Below, one piece after another: positions 1 to 8,919 of a DNA stretch of 64,000 nt. The notes below the pieces were generated by a model, which was given only the letters and a program-made list of their open reading frames with translations, was not told the origin of the DNA and made no database searches. The stretch is from Azospirillum cavernae (GTDB lineage Bacteria; Pseudomonadota; Alphaproteobacteria; Azospirillales; Azospirillaceae): NCBI RefSeq assembly GCF_003590795.1, contig NZ_QYUL01000001.1, forward strand, positions 2,249,001-2,313,000, in the 5' to 3' direction. Position 1 is the stretch's first letter, and every line of letters starts with the position of its first letter. Both the position numbers and the translations under genes were made by a program.

Positions 1-60
1 ACATAGCATCTTTCGCACATGCACACAACGCGGGCCGCCGCCCGCCCCGTCGCGGACGGG

Positions 61-1407
61 TCAGCGGTGGCTGAGATGCGCGAAGCGCAGCGAAAGGACG
101 CTGACCGATACCACACTGGCGATGAGAATTCCCTCGAAAAGACCACGCGCCCCCCGCTCCAGCCCGAAGACCAGCAGGGCCGACACCGGGATCATCACCA
201 CGGCGTAGGAAATGAAATGCAGCGCCGTCGGCATCCAGGCGTCGTGCCGCCCGCGCAGGGCGTTCGACATCACCGTCTGGCCGCCGTCGGCCACCAGAAT
301 CCAGGCGCCAAAGGCGATCAGCGGGGCGACGCTGGCCAGCAACTCCGGGTCGGTGGTGTAGATGGCGCCGATCTGCTCCGGCAGCGCGTAATAGAGAACG
401 CCGACCGCCGCCAGAATGGCGCTGGTCACGCCCAACCCGGTCCAGCCCGCCATCGCCATGTCGCGCTTGTCGCCCTGACCATAGGCGACGCCGACCCGCA
501 CCGCCGTGGCCGACCCCAACCCGACCGCCGCCATGAAGGGCAGCGCGATCAGGTTCAGCCCAACGGTGTAGGAGCCGAGCGCCAACGGCGACACCATCCC
601 GGCGAACAGGCCGAGCGCGGCGAAGGCCCCGCTTTCCACCCCGATGCTGAGACCGGCGGCGTAGCCCAGATGGCGTTGCCGCCCGGCCCCCGACCACCAA
701 TCGGCCACCGGAACGCGGACCTGCCAACGGGCGTGGTCGCTCATCCACCAGGCGTAAGCGACGAGGCTCAGCCCCATCGCCCAGCGCACGATGGTCGTCG
801 CCCAGGCCGAGCCGACGGCGCCCATGGCCGGAAAACCGCCATGGCCCCAGACCAGCGCCCAGGCCAGCAACCCGTTCGCCAGATTGCCCAGGATCATCAC
901 GACCATGCCCGGCAGCGGGCGTTTGATGCCCTCCAGGAAAAAGCCGGTGGTGATGAACAGCATCATCCCCGGCGCGCCCAGACCCAGAACCGCCAGAACC
1001 GCCGCGCCACCCTGCGCCATCTCCTCCGTCTGGCCACCCAGCCGGAACAGCGGCACGCCCAGCAAGGAAATCAAGGCGAAGATCACCCCCAGCAGCAGGG
1101 CGTAGGGCATGGACCGCCGCCAGGAGCGCCCGCATTCGGCCTCGTTCCCCGCGCCCAGCGCGTGGGCGGCGATCATCACCGTGCCCATCAGCAGGCCGAC
1201 TCCGGTGCCCACCATGATGTTGCCCGGCAGATGGGCCAACCCGTAAAAGGCCAGCTCCTGCGCGGAATAGCGGGCGACGATGGCGGTGTCGACCGCCATC
1301 ATCACCATCAACCCGGCGCGCGAGACGATGACCGGCGCGGCCAGCCGCAACAGCTCCCCCACATGCGCGCGCAGGCGTTCGGCGGTGGACAGAAGGGGGG
1401 CGGTCAT
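61..1407 (-). CDS. MATE family efflux transporter (NorM-like)
   Basis: Encodes a 448-residue polytopic inner-membrane protein whose length and pattern of about 12 hydrophobic helices fit the MATE (multidrug and toxic compound extrusion) family, which exports organic cations and drugs against Na+ or H+ influx. The N-terminal half shows a typical MATE pattern (LAAPVIVSRAGLMVMMAVDT near residue 25, and GTGVGLLMGT near 75). The second half repeats the fold (GLSIGVESGAFAALG near 245). The gene diverges from the FkbM methyltransferase gene, with about 200 bp between the two starts. The substrate cannot be read from sequence; NorM-like is the closest family description. Confidence 0.9.
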   Translation of the reverse strand: MTAPLLSTAERLRAHVGELLRLAAPVIVSRAGLMVMMAVDTAIVARYSAQELAFYGLAHLPGNIMVGTGVGLLMGTVMIAAHALGAGNEAECGRSWRRSMPYALLLGVIFALISLLGVPLFRLGGQTEEMAQGGAAVLAVLGLGAPGMMLFITTGFFLEGIKRPLPGMVVMILGNLANGLLAWALVWGHGGFPAMGAVGSAWATTIVRWAMGLSLVAYAWWMSDHARWQVRVPVADWWSGAGRQRHLGYAAGLSIGVESGAFAALGLFAGMVSPLALGSYTVGLNLIALPFMAAVGLGSATAVRVGVAYGQGDKRDMAMAGWTGLGVTSAILAAVGVLYYALPEQIGAIYTTDPELLASVAPLIAFGAWILVADGGQTVMSNALRGRHDAWMPTALHFISYAVVMIPVSALLVFGLERGARGLFEGILIASVVSVSVLSLRFAHLSHR

Positions 1408-1609
1408 GATCGGTCACGCAGGGTTATGGTTCAAAAATGGGCAAAATGCCGCAAGGCTGGCCATTCTGAACGGCCTGACCAACAGGTCAAGGATTGTACA
1501 CAAAACCACGGGGACGGTTGCGCCGGACGCATGGCGCGGGCTTGCGCCGAACCCAGGGCGCGCCGATAGTCAGGCGACCACAGCCTTGCCGCGAAAGACG
1601 CCGCAGACG

Positions 1610-2428
1610 ATGACCGACGACGCGCTCGACCTACCCGGCGGATTCGCCCGCATCCGCCCCTGCCGCCATGGGCGGATGATGTACAACCCGAACGACGCCT
1701 ATGTCGGGCGCTCGCTGGACGTCTATGGCGAATATTCAGAGGCTGAAGCGTCGTTCCTGCGCTTTCTCGTCCGCCCCGGCGACATCGTGGTGGAGGCCGG
1801 GGCCAACATCGGCTCGCTGACCGTCGTTCTGGCCAAGGCGGTCGGGCCGGACGGCTGGGTGGTGGCCTATGAGCCGCAGCGCATTCCCTTTCAAATGCTG
1901 TGCAGCAACGCCCTGCTGGGCGGCTTCGCCAACATCGAGGCGCGCCCGACGGCGGCGGGCGCCGCGCCGGGCAGCATCGCCGTGCCGCAGCTCGACCCCA
2001 CCCGGCCCAACAATTTCGGCGGGTTGAGCCTTCAGGGGAACGAGGGCGCGCAAGGCTTGACGGTGGCGGTGGAAACCATCGACAGCCTCGCTTTGCCCCG
2101 CTGCCGTCTCATCAAGGCCGACGTCGAGGGGATGGAGGCCGACGTGCTGGACGGCGCGCGCGCGACCATCGCCCGCCACCGCCCCATGCTGTATCTGGAA
2201 AACGACCGGCGCGACCGCGCCCCGCTGCTGATCCGCCATGTGCGGGCGCTGGGCTATCGCCTGTGGTGGCACACGCCGGTCTATTTCAATCCGGGCAATT
2301 TTCGCGGCGCGACCGAAAACATCTTTCCCGGCGAGGGGGCGTTCAACATGTTCTGCGCCCCTCAAGAGTTGGCGATCACCATCTCCGTCCCGGAAATCCT
2401 GTCGGACGACTCGTGGCCGACGCCCTGA
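1610..2428 (+). CDS. FkbM family SAM-dependent methyltransferase
   Basis: 272-residue soluble protein. The SAM-binding motif I is visible as VVEAGANIG near residue 60, and the FkbM signature KADVEGME lies near residue 169, followed by a LYLEND strand. FkbM enzymes usually O-methylate sugars or polyketide-type hydroxyls; no sugar-biosynthesis genes lie nearby, so the acceptor is unknown. The reading frame is open further upstream to 1280, but that part overlaps the start of the divergent MATE gene and does not look like the family, so I chose ATG 1610, where the protein begins MTDDALDLPGG. Confidence 0.85.
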   Translation: MTDDALDLPGGFARIRPCRHGRMMYNPNDAYVGRSLDVYGEYSEAEASFLRFLVRPGDIVVEAGANIGSLTVVLAKAVGPDGWVVAYEPQRIPFQMLCSNALLGGFANIEARPTAAGAAPGSIAVPQLDPTRPNNFGGLSLQGNEGAQGLTVAVETIDSLALPRCRLIKADVEGMEADVLDGARATIARHRPMLYLENDRRDRAPLLIRHVRALGYRLWWHTPVYFNPGNFRGATENIFPGEGAFNMFCAPQELAITISVPEILSDDSWPTP

Positions 2429-2471
2429 CGGTCACGGCGCTGAGAAGTCGGCACCTGGAAACGCGCCATCG

Positions 2472-3506
2472 TCAGGCGTCCATCGCCTCGTCCAGCGCTT
2501 GCCCCGGCCAACAGACCTCGCAATTCGCCGCCAGGACCGCCGCCGCCCGATCCAGATCCCCGGCGCGCACCAGCACATAGTGCGACGCGGCGGTGGACAT
2601 GGCGAAAATGGCGATCTGCGCCTGGGCCAAGGGCGCGGCGATGGCCGCCAACACCCCGAACAGGACGGAATCGCCCGCCCCGTCCACGCTCGCGGCCTCG
2701 ACCCGGAAGGCCCGCCACCCTCGATCCGCCGCGACCGTCGCCGGAATCCGCGCCTCAGGACACAAAATCGACAGGGCTTCGCCGGTCCGGGTGGCCCCGA
2801 CCAGCGGATCGCTCCAGTCCAGCCACGCGGGCAGACCCGCGCCCGGCGACAGTTGCGCCACCGCCAGACGATCCTCCAGCACGGTCAAGCTCAGCCCCGT
2901 CGGTTCGCGGACCAGCGCCGCCGTCAAAATCGCCTCGTCCACCTCGAAGGGTTTCAGGATGCGTCGGGCGCGGGCGGCCAGCGAGGGCACGCCCGACCGC
3001 ATGGCGCGGCCCAGCATGTCCGCCGCCGTCGCCCGCAAATCGGCGTCGCGTTCGGCCAGATCGACCACGGCCTGAAGCGCGCTGCTGCGCACGATGCGGC
3101 TCGGGCTGGTCTCGAACCAGTCGGACAGCCAGCGCAGGGCGCGGCGGCGTTGGTCGTCGCTCAAGGTCAGGCGCGGCAGGATCTGAACGAGACGCCAGCG
3201 CAACTCCACTTGGTCGATGGCCGCCGCCTCGGTCAACAGCCGCTCGCCATAGGGATCGAGCCACGCGCCATGGCCGCGCGACAGACGTTCCAGGGCGTCC
3301 GCCGCGCGCATCCGCACGGTGGCGTTGCGGCTGAACAGGCAGGCGACCAGATCGGGCAGCGCGCCGGGGTTGGCGGCGATCTCGGCGGCGACCGACGCCG
3401 CGTCGCCCTCCCCCCGGTGATCGCCCCGCGCCAGCCGCCCCGCCAGATCGCCGACCCTGGACTCACCGGGTCTGGACTCACCGGCGCGGGACAGCGCGTC
3501 CATCAT
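2472..3506 (-). CDS. HEAT-repeat / ACT (CASTOR-type) fusion protein, coupled to mfd
   Basis: 344-residue soluble protein of unknown function. Residues about 15-180 form helical HEAT-like repeats (for example NATVRMRAADALERLS, then further helix pairs with RIVRSSALQAVVDLA). Residues about 205-344 resemble a double ACT module of the CASTOR/ACT_7 type: a strand with LTVLEDRLAVAQL, a TGEALSILCPE segment, then GDSVLFGVLAAIAAPLAQAQ and a final AASHYVLVRAGDL strand. ACT modules usually bind amino acids; no ligand can be assigned here. The start ATG overlaps the mfd stop as ATGA, so translation is probably coupled to mfd. The fusion of these two domains is unusual in my experience. Confidence 0.75.
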   Translation of the reverse strand: MMDALSRAGESRPGESRVGDLAGRLARGDHRGEGDAASVAAEIAANPGALPDLVACLFSRNATVRMRAADALERLSRGHGAWLDPYGERLLTEAAAIDQVELRWRLVQILPRLTLSDDQRRRALRWLSDWFETSPSRIVRSSALQAVVDLAERDADLRATAADMLGRAMRSGVPSLAARARRILKPFEVDEAILTAALVREPTGLSLTVLEDRLAVAQLSPGAGLPAWLDWSDPLVGATRTGEALSILCPEARIPATVAADRGWRAFRVEAASVDGAGDSVLFGVLAAIAAPLAQAQIAIFAMSTAASHYVLVRAGDLDRAAAVLAANCEVCWPGQALDEAMDA

Positions 3507-6500
3507 CGCCGCCCCGGAATGTGGCGGCCAAAGCGCGACCCCGCCTTCAACGCGGTTGGGCGCGGCGGCGGCGGGGGTGGTGGCGGCGGCGGAACGTCGG
3601 CGCGCGGAACCCCGCCGCCCGCCGCCATCTCCGCCATGTCCTTCACCAGCTTTTGCACGCTGCGCACGCGGGATTGGGCGTCGGGCCATTCGCGGCTGTA
3701 GACCAGCTTGTGGTCGGGCCGCAGCTTCATCAGCGTCAAATGCTGGGCGATGTAGGTCAACAGCTTGGCCGGTTCGGCGTAGCTGTTGCCATGGAAGGTC
3801 AGCACCAGCCCCTTCGGCCCGGCGTCCACCCGTTCGACGTTCGCCTGTTTGCAGAAACGCTTGATGGTGACGACGTCGAGCAGATTGTCCACCTCCTCCG
3901 GCAGCTTGCCGAAGCGGTCGATCAGTTCGGCGGCGAAGCCGTCCACCTCCGCCCGATCCACCAGATCGGCGATGCGGCGGTAGAGCGACAGACGCACCGT
4001 CAAATCCGGGACGTAGCTTTCCGGGATCAACACCGGGGTGCCGAGGTTGATTTGCGGCACCCATTCCATCGCGGCGGCGGCGGCGACCGCCCCCTCCTGC
4101 ATCGCGGCGCGGGCGTGGGCGACGGCCTCCTCCAGCATCTGCTGGTACAGCTCGACGCCGACCTCGCGGACTTGGCCCGATTGCTCCTCGCCCAACAGAT
4201 TGCCGGCGCCGCGAATGTCCATGTCGTGGCTGGCCAGTTGGAAACCGGCGCCCAGGCTGTCGAGAGTCTCGATCACATGCAGGCGCTGCTGCGCCGTGGA
4301 ATTCAGCGGCTTGTTCGACGCGTAGGTCAGATAGGCGTAGCCGCGCTTCTTCGACCGACCGACGCGGCCCCGGATCTGGTAAAGCTGGGCCAGCCCGAAC
4401 AGATCGGCGCGGTGGACGATCAGCGTGTTGGCGTTGGGGATGTCCAGGCCGCTTTCGATGATGTTGGTGGCGAGCAGCACCTCGAACTTGCCCTCGTCGA
4501 AGGCGGTCATCACGTCTTCCAGCTCGGTCGCCGCCATCTGGCCGTGGGCGGTGACGATCTTGACCTCCGGCACCAGCGCCCGCACCCGTTCGGCCACCAC
4601 CGCCAAATCCTCGATGCGTGGGCAGACGTAGAAGGATTGGCCGCCTCGGTAATGCTCGCGCAAAATCGCCTCGCGGATCACCACCGGATCGTAAGGCAGC
4701 ACGAAGGTGCGCACGGCCAAGCGGTCCACCGGCGGCGTGGCGATCAACGACAGCTCGCGCACCCCCGACAGCGCCATTTGCAGGGTGCGCGGAATCGGCG
4801 TGGCGGTGAGCGTCAACACATGGACGTCGGCGCGCAGCTCCTTCAACCGCTCCTTCTGCTTGACGCCGAAATGCTGCTCCTCATCGACGATGACCATGCC
4901 CAGCCGCTTGAACTCCAGCCCCTTGGCGAGCAGGGCGTGGGTGCCGACGACGATGTCGGCCACGCCGTCGGCCAACTCCTTTTTCGCCAAGGTCTGCTCG
5001 CGGGCCGTGACCATGCGCGACAGTTGCACGATGCGCACCGGCAGACCGGCGAAGCGGGCGGCGAAGGTCTTGAAATGCTGGCGGGCCAACAAAGTCGTCG
5101 GCACCACGACGGCCACCTGCTGGCCGCTCATCGCCACCATGAAGGCGGCGCGCAAGGCCACTTCGGTCTTGCCGAAACCGACGTCGCCGCAGACCAGCCG
5201 GTCCATCGGACGACCGCTGGCCAGATCGCTGAAGATGTCCTCGATGGCCTTCAACTGGTCGTCGGTTTCGGGATAGGGGAAGCGGGCGGCGAACTCCTGA
5301 TAGACGCCCTCCGGGGTCAGCACCGGCTCGGCCTTTTTCAGCATCCGTTCGGCGGCGATCTTCAACAGGGCCTCGGCCATGTCCTTCAGCCGCTTCTTGA
5401 CCCGCGCCTTGCGGCCCTGCCACCCGGCCCCGCCCAGCTTGTCGAGTTGGACGTTGGCGTCTTCGGAGCCGTAGCGCGAGAGAACCTCGATGTTCTCGAC
5501 CGGCACATAGAGCTTGTCGCCGCCCTCATAGATCAGGCGCAGGCAGTCGTGCGGCGCGCCCGTGACCTCCAGCGTCTCCAACCCGTCGTAGCGCCCGATG
5601 CCGTGGTCCATATGGACGACGATGTCGCCCTCATGCAGCGCCGAATGTTCGGCGATGAAGTTGGCGGCCTTGCGCTTTTTCTTGACCGGACGCACCAGAC
5701 GGTCGCCCAGAATGTCCTGTTCGGTGATGACCGCCAGATCGGGGGAGACGAAGCCATGCTCCATCCCCAGCACGATCACGCCGATGACGCCGCGATCAAA
5801 GGCGCGGACGTCGGCCATGCTGTTGGCCGGCTCCAAACCGGGGATGCCATGGTCGGCCAGCACGCCGGACAGACGGTCGCTCGACCCCGCCGAATAACCG
5901 GCGATCAGCACCCGTCGCCCGTCGGCGCGCAATGCCCCGATGTGGTCCTTCACCGCGTCGAAGACGTTGACGTCGGGTCGGTTGCGCTCCTCGGCGAAAT
6001 CATGACCGCGCTTGCCGCCCGCGTCGGAGGTTCCCTTGACGCCCGGCGGCACGGCGAAGGGCTGCAACTGCGCCACCGCCCGTTCGCCCAACAGCGCGTC
6101 CCAGCCCAGCGCGTCGAGAAACAGCGCCGCGACGGGAATCGGCTTGTAGACCGGCGCCCCCGCCCGCTTTTCAATCGACATCATGCCGTCGCGGGAGTTG
6201 TGGAAATCGACGATCTGGGCGATGCGCTCGTCGCGCGATTCCACCGCCTGATGGTCGAGCGAGACGATGCCGCGCGGCAGATAATCGAACAAAGTGTCCA
6301 GGCTGTGATGGAACAGCGGCAGCCAATGCTCCATCCCGCCATAGGAACGGCCCGCCGAAATCGCTTCATACAGCGGATCGTCGCCGGTGACGGCCCCGAA
6401 CAGTTCGCGGTAGCCGGACCGGAAGCGGGCGATCCCCGCCTCGTCGAGGAAGACCTCCGACATCGGTTTCAGCTCGACCCGGTCGCGCTTTTCGGTGGTG

Positions 6501-7126
6501 CGCTGGCTCATCGGGTCGAAGGCGCGCACCCCCTCCAGCTCGTCGCCGAACAAATCAAGGCGCAGCGGCTCGTCGGAGCCGGGCGGGAACAGGTCGATGA
6601 TGCCGCCGCGAACGGCGAACTCGCCCGCCTCCCGCACCGTCTGGGCGCGGGTGTAGCCGTTGCCGGTCAGATAGCGTTGCAGCTTTTCCAGGTCGATCCG
6701 GTCACGCAGCTTGGCCGTGAACACCGCGTCCTTGAAGGCCGAACGCGGCGGCAGCTTTTGCAGAACGGCGTTGACCGTGGTCAGCACCACCAGCGGCTTC
6801 CAGCCTTCCTTGGGCGGCGTTCCCTGACGGGCCAGCAGACGGGTCAGCGTGTCGATGCGCTTGGCGACGATGCCGCCGTTGGGCGACACCCGGTCATAGG
6901 GCAGGCAATCCCAGGCGGGGAAGGTCAGCACCTCCAGCCCCGGCGCGAAGAAGGCCAGCGCCTCCGTCAGCAAGGCGGCGCGCGTGTCGTCAAGCGCCAC
7001 ATGGAGCAGCCCGTAAGACCCCGCCTTCTTGGCGAGTTCGGCGAGGATGCGGGCGTCCTGCCCTTCCGGCGCGCCGCCAATCAGAAGACGGGCGGCGCGA
7101 CCGGGCTGGAGATCGAAACTGACCAA
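3503..7126 (-). CDS. mfd: Transcription-repair coupling factor Mfd
   Basis: 1207-residue DNA translocase that removes RNA polymerase stalled at lesions and recruits UvrA. Visible parts in order: UvrB-like N-terminal module; RNA polymerase interaction domain (EGDIVVHMDHGIGRYDG, about residues 495-555); superfamily 2 helicase core with Walker A GDVGFGKTE near 645 and DEEQ box near 745; motif VI region with QIRGRVGRS; C-terminal TRCF domain. The length is slightly above the usual ~1150 because of a C-terminal tail with ten consecutive prolines (bases 3563-3592) and a basic end. The stop codon overlaps the start of the HEAT-ACT gene. sdhE lies 53 bp upstream on the same strand. Confidence 0.97.
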   Translation of the reverse strand: MVSFDLQPGRAARLLIGGAPEGQDARILAELAKKAGSYGLLHVALDDTRAALLTEALAFFAPGLEVLTFPAWDCLPYDRVSPNGGIVAKRIDTLTRLLARQGTPPKEGWKPLVVLTTVNAVLQKLPPRSAFKDAVFTAKLRDRIDLEKLQRYLTGNGYTRAQTVREAGEFAVRGGIIDLFPPGSDEPLRLDLFGDELEGVRAFDPMSQRTTEKRDRVELKPMSEVFLDEAGIARFRSGYRELFGAVTGDDPLYEAISAGRSYGGMEHWLPLFHHSLDTLFDYLPRGIVSLDHQAVESRDERIAQIVDFHNSRDGMMSIEKRAGAPVYKPIPVAALFLDALGWDALLGERAVAQLQPFAVPPGVKGTSDAGGKRGHDFAEERNRPDVNVFDAVKDHIGALRADGRRVLIAGYSAGSSDRLSGVLADHGIPGLEPANSMADVRAFDRGVIGVIVLGMEHGFVSPDLAVITEQDILGDRLVRPVKKKRKAANFIAEHSALHEGDIVVHMDHGIGRYDGLETLEVTGAPHDCLRLIYEGGDKLYVPVENIEVLSRYGSEDANVQLDKLGGAGWQGRKARVKKRLKDMAEALLKIAAERMLKKAEPVLTPEGVYQEFAARFPYPETDDQLKAIEDIFSDLASGRPMDRLVCGDVGFGKTEVALRAAFMVAMSGQQVAVVVPTTLLARQHFKTFAARFAGLPVRIVQLSRMVTAREQTLAKKELADGVADIVVGTHALLAKGLEFKRLGMVIVDEEQHFGVKQKERLKELRADVHVLTLTATPIPRTLQMALSGVRELSLIATPPVDRLAVRTFVLPYDPVVIREAILREHYRGGQSFYVCPRIEDLAVVAERVRALVPEVKIVTAHGQMAATELEDVMTAFDEGKFEVLLATNIIESGLDIPNANTLIVHRADLFGLAQLYQIRGRVGRSKKRGYAYLTYASNKPLNSTAQQRLHVIETLDSLGAGFQLASHDMDIRGAGNLLGEEQSGQVREVGVELYQQMLEEAVAHARAAMQEGAVAAAAAMEWVPQINLGTPVLIPESYVPDLTVRLSLYRRIADLVDRAEVDGFAAELIDRFGKLPEEVDNLLDVVTIKRFCKQANVERVDAGPKGLVLTFHGNSYAEPAKLLTYIAQHLTLMKLRPDHKLVYSREWPDAQSRVRSVQKLVKDMAEMAAGGGVPRADVPPPPPPPPPPRPTALKAGSRFGRHIPGRR

Positions 7127-7179
7127 GGGAGAAGCCTCAACAAACGCGAATAAGGACCGGACCGGCGCGTTTGCGCGCG

Positions 7180-7488
7180 TCAGGAGCCTTGACGCGGGGT
7201 GTAGCGGAAGGCGACCAGCAACTTCATGATGTCGTTGTCATGCTCGACCGGCACCGGCTCGCGCCCCGACATCCAGTTGTAGAGATCAGGGTCGCTCAGT
7301 TCCAACAGCGCCTCGTAACGGTCGAGCATCGGGGTGTCGAACCCGCCGACATGGGTGTCGGCGAAGCTGCCGATCAGCAAATCCATCTCCCGCATCCCGC
7401 GATGCCAGGACCGGAAGCGCAGCCGCTTGCGGCGGTCTTCAACAGCGTTCTCGGCGGCGTCCGCCATGGCGTGGGCTTGATCGGTCAT
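7180..7488 (-). CDS. sdhE: FAD assembly factor SdhE (succinate dehydrogenase assembly factor 2)
   Basis: 102-residue protein of the SdhE/DUF339 family, which promotes covalent FAD attachment to SdhA and related flavoproteins in the cytoplasm. The diagnostic RGMRE motif is at about residue 30, followed by MDLLIGSFADTHV. The later LLELSDPDLYNWMSGREPVP segment is also typical of the family. It lies immediately upstream of mfd on the same strand, a common alphaproteobacterial neighbourhood (usually near recG, which is not in this window). The length matches the family (about 90-100 residues). Confidence 0.92.
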   Translation of the reverse strand: MTDQAHAMADAAENAVEDRRKRLRFRSWHRGMREMDLLIGSFADTHVGGFDTPMLDRYEALLELSDPDLYNWMSGREPVPVEHDNDIMKLLVAFRYTPRQGS

Positions 7489-7654
7489 TCTGTCTCAACA
7501 TCGAAAGCCCTGCCGCCGCCCACAGCGTTGGCCGGAGGCGCGAAAGGGGGAACCATTCAGGAACCCCATCCTGCACGGGCCGCGTCGGCGATGCAACCGC
7601 TTGCGCGCGGCGGGCTGGGGATCGCTTGAACAAAGAGATCGGGGATGTCTGACA

Positions 7655-7798
7655 AGATTTGACACGGATTTCACGGACTGACGCACGGATTTCACGGCTG
7701 TCTGTCAATGAGCGAAGCTTTCGACGCCGTGGGCCTTGGTCCAAATAAGACGTCCGTGAAATCCGTGTGAGAATTCGTGAAATCCGTGTCAAAATTTG
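7655..7798. repeat. Imperfect inverted repeat, four copies of a CACGGATTTCACGG-like core
   Basis: Two ~47-bp arms (about 7655-7700 and 7751-7797) face each other across ~50 bp. Each arm holds two copies of a CACGGATTTCACG core, so the element has four copies: two direct, then two inverted. The arms align base for base apart from a handful of mismatches. It lies in the 494-bp gap between sdhE and gdx (7489-7982), upstream of the gdx promoter, so it is not part of the riboswitch. It could be a mobile palindromic repeat (REP/MITE-like) or a regulatory element. No open frame is convincing inside it. Confidence 0.8.
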
Positions 7799-7856
7799 CC
7801 TCGGGATCGCCAACAGCGTGTTCGAGCGATTGCCTTGGCGTCGCTTACCCAGCCGC

Positions 7857-7885
7857 TTGACCCGGCGGGCGGCGCGCCCCACATG
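7857..7885 (+). promoter_or_regulatory. Candidate promoter for the gdx riboswitch transcript
   Basis: A -35 hexamer TTGACC (7857-7862) is followed after 17 bp by CACATG (7880-7885) as a weak -10. The implied start near 7892 is just before the first riboswitch hairpin at 7900, which supports the assignment. The -10 match is poor by itself, so this is inference. Confidence 0.4.
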
Positions 7886-7899
7886 CAACGGTCAGCCCG

Positions 7900-7956
7900 G
7901 CGGGGACGACCCCGCGCGCCAAACGGGATCGCCAAAACGCGCGGGGACGGCCCTGC
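7900..7956 (+). promoter_or_regulatory. Guanidine-II (mini-ykkC) riboswitch
   Basis: Two short GC hairpins with ACGR tetraloops. The first (7900-7915) has a GCGGGG stem, loop ACGA and CCCCGC. The second (7941-7956) has GCGGGG, loop ACGG and CCCTGC with one G-U pair. The 25-nt linker and the paired ACGR loops with flanking GG/CC match the known guanidine-II consensus, in which guanidinium binds and the two loops kiss. The second hairpin ends 14 nt before a purine-rich Shine-Dalgarno (GGAGG, 7971-7975), so translational control of the gdx gene is likely. The downstream SMR gene of the guanidine-exporting subtype is the expected target. Confidence 0.85.
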
Positions 7957-7982
7957 CTTCCAAGACAGACGGAGGCGCCGTC

Positions 7983-8300
7983 ATGGCGTGGGTTGCGTTG
8001 TTCTTCGCCGGATTGTTTGAAATCGGCTGGGCCGTTGGCCTGAAACACACCGAAGGCTTCAGCAAATTCTGGCCCAGCCTGTGGACGGGCGCGGCGATGC
8101 TCGTCAGCGTTCTGTTGTTGGGCTACGCCTTGAAAAGCCTGCCGCTGGGCACCGCTTACGCGGTGTGGACGGGGATCGGCACGGTCGGCACGGCGGCGTT
8201 GGGGATGATTCTGTTCGGCGAACCGGCGGGGGCCGCGCGGCTGTTGTGCATCGCGGCCATCGCCGGGGGAATCGTCGGGCTGAAGCTGTTGCCGGGCTGA
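7983..8300 (+). CDS. gdx: Guanidinium exporter Gdx (SugE), SMR family
   Basis: 105-residue small multidrug resistance protein with four membrane helices. The conserved proton/substrate glutamate is at residue 13 in the [12 protein letters not shown] segment, the signature of the Gdx (formerly SugE) subtype rather than Emr[13 protein letters not shown] in the middle is also typical. Gdx dimers export guanidinium in exchange for protons. The start ATG at 7983 has the SD GGAGG 7 nt upstream (7971-7975). The guanidine-II riboswitch directly upstream supports the function and the regulation. Confidence 0.93.
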   Translation: MAWVALFFAGLFEIGWAVGLKHTEGFSKFWPSLWTGAAMLVSVLLLGYALKSLPLGTAYAVWTGIGTVGTAALGMILFGEPAGAARLLCIAAIAGGIVGLKLLPG

Positions 8301-8317
8301 CGCGCCCGGCTTCCGCG

Positions 8318-8737
8318 TCAGGGGGCTTCGACCACCTCGAAATCATGGGTGATCGTCGCCGTCTGCCCCAGCATGATGGAGGCGGAACAGTATTTTTCCG
8401 CCGACAGGGCGATGGCCCGCTCCACCTTGGCCGGGTCCAACCCGCGCCCGGTCACGGTGAAGCGCATGTGGATCTTGGTGAAGACCTTCGGGTCGGTCTC
8501 GGCGCGTTCGGCCTCGATGCTGGCGACGCAGTCGGTGATCGCCTGACGGCCCTTTTCCAGGATCATCACCACGTCGAAGCAACTGCACCCGCCCATACCG
8601 ATCAACAGCATTTCCATGGGGCGAATCCCCATGTTGCGCCCACCGGATTCCGGGGCGCCATCCATCACCACGGCATGACCGCTGCCGGATTCGCCGACGA
8701 ACATCTTGCCGTCCACCCAGGCGACGCGCGCTTTCAT
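8318..8737 (-). CDS. OsmC family protein (YhfA-like)
   Basis: 139-residue OsmC/Ohr-fold protein. The conserved cysteine region is GMGGCSCFDVVMIL (about residue 50), with a second YCSAS cysteine near residue 115, as in OsmC-type thiol peroxidases. The spacing and sequence are closer to the YhfA-like subgroup than to classical OsmC or Ohr, so the substrate is uncertain. I chose the ATG at 8737 because GGGAGAG lies 8 nt upstream; a GTG three codons further up is possible. Its 3' end faces gdx, with only 17 bp between the stops. Confidence 0.85.
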   Translation of the reverse strand: MKARVAWVDGKMFVGESGSGHAVVMDGAPESGGRNMGIRPMEMLLIGMGGCSCFDVVMILEKGRQAITDCVASIEAERAETDPKVFTKIHMRFTVTGRGLDPAKVERAIALSAEKYCSASIMLGQTATITHDFEVVEAP

Positions 8738-8919
8738 GATCCACACTCTCCCAAAACAATCGGTTGACGGGCCTCATCGCCCGTCCGCGCGACGACACTA
8801 AGCGGAGCGGCGGCGGTTCGGCAACGCTTTGCCCTTGCCGCGCCGCAATGGCTGGCGATAATGCCGACAGAGTCCGGTCGCCCGCCCCGACCGACCGCCC
8901 ATCCGTTCCCGGAGGTGCA

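Noticed and set aside
3521-7153. 1210-codon open frame antisense to mfd
   Set aside because: Same artefact; the minus strand has a complete, motif-rich Mfd.
7655-7798. CRISPR array
   Set aside because: Four copies in two orientations with no equal spacers; no cas genes.
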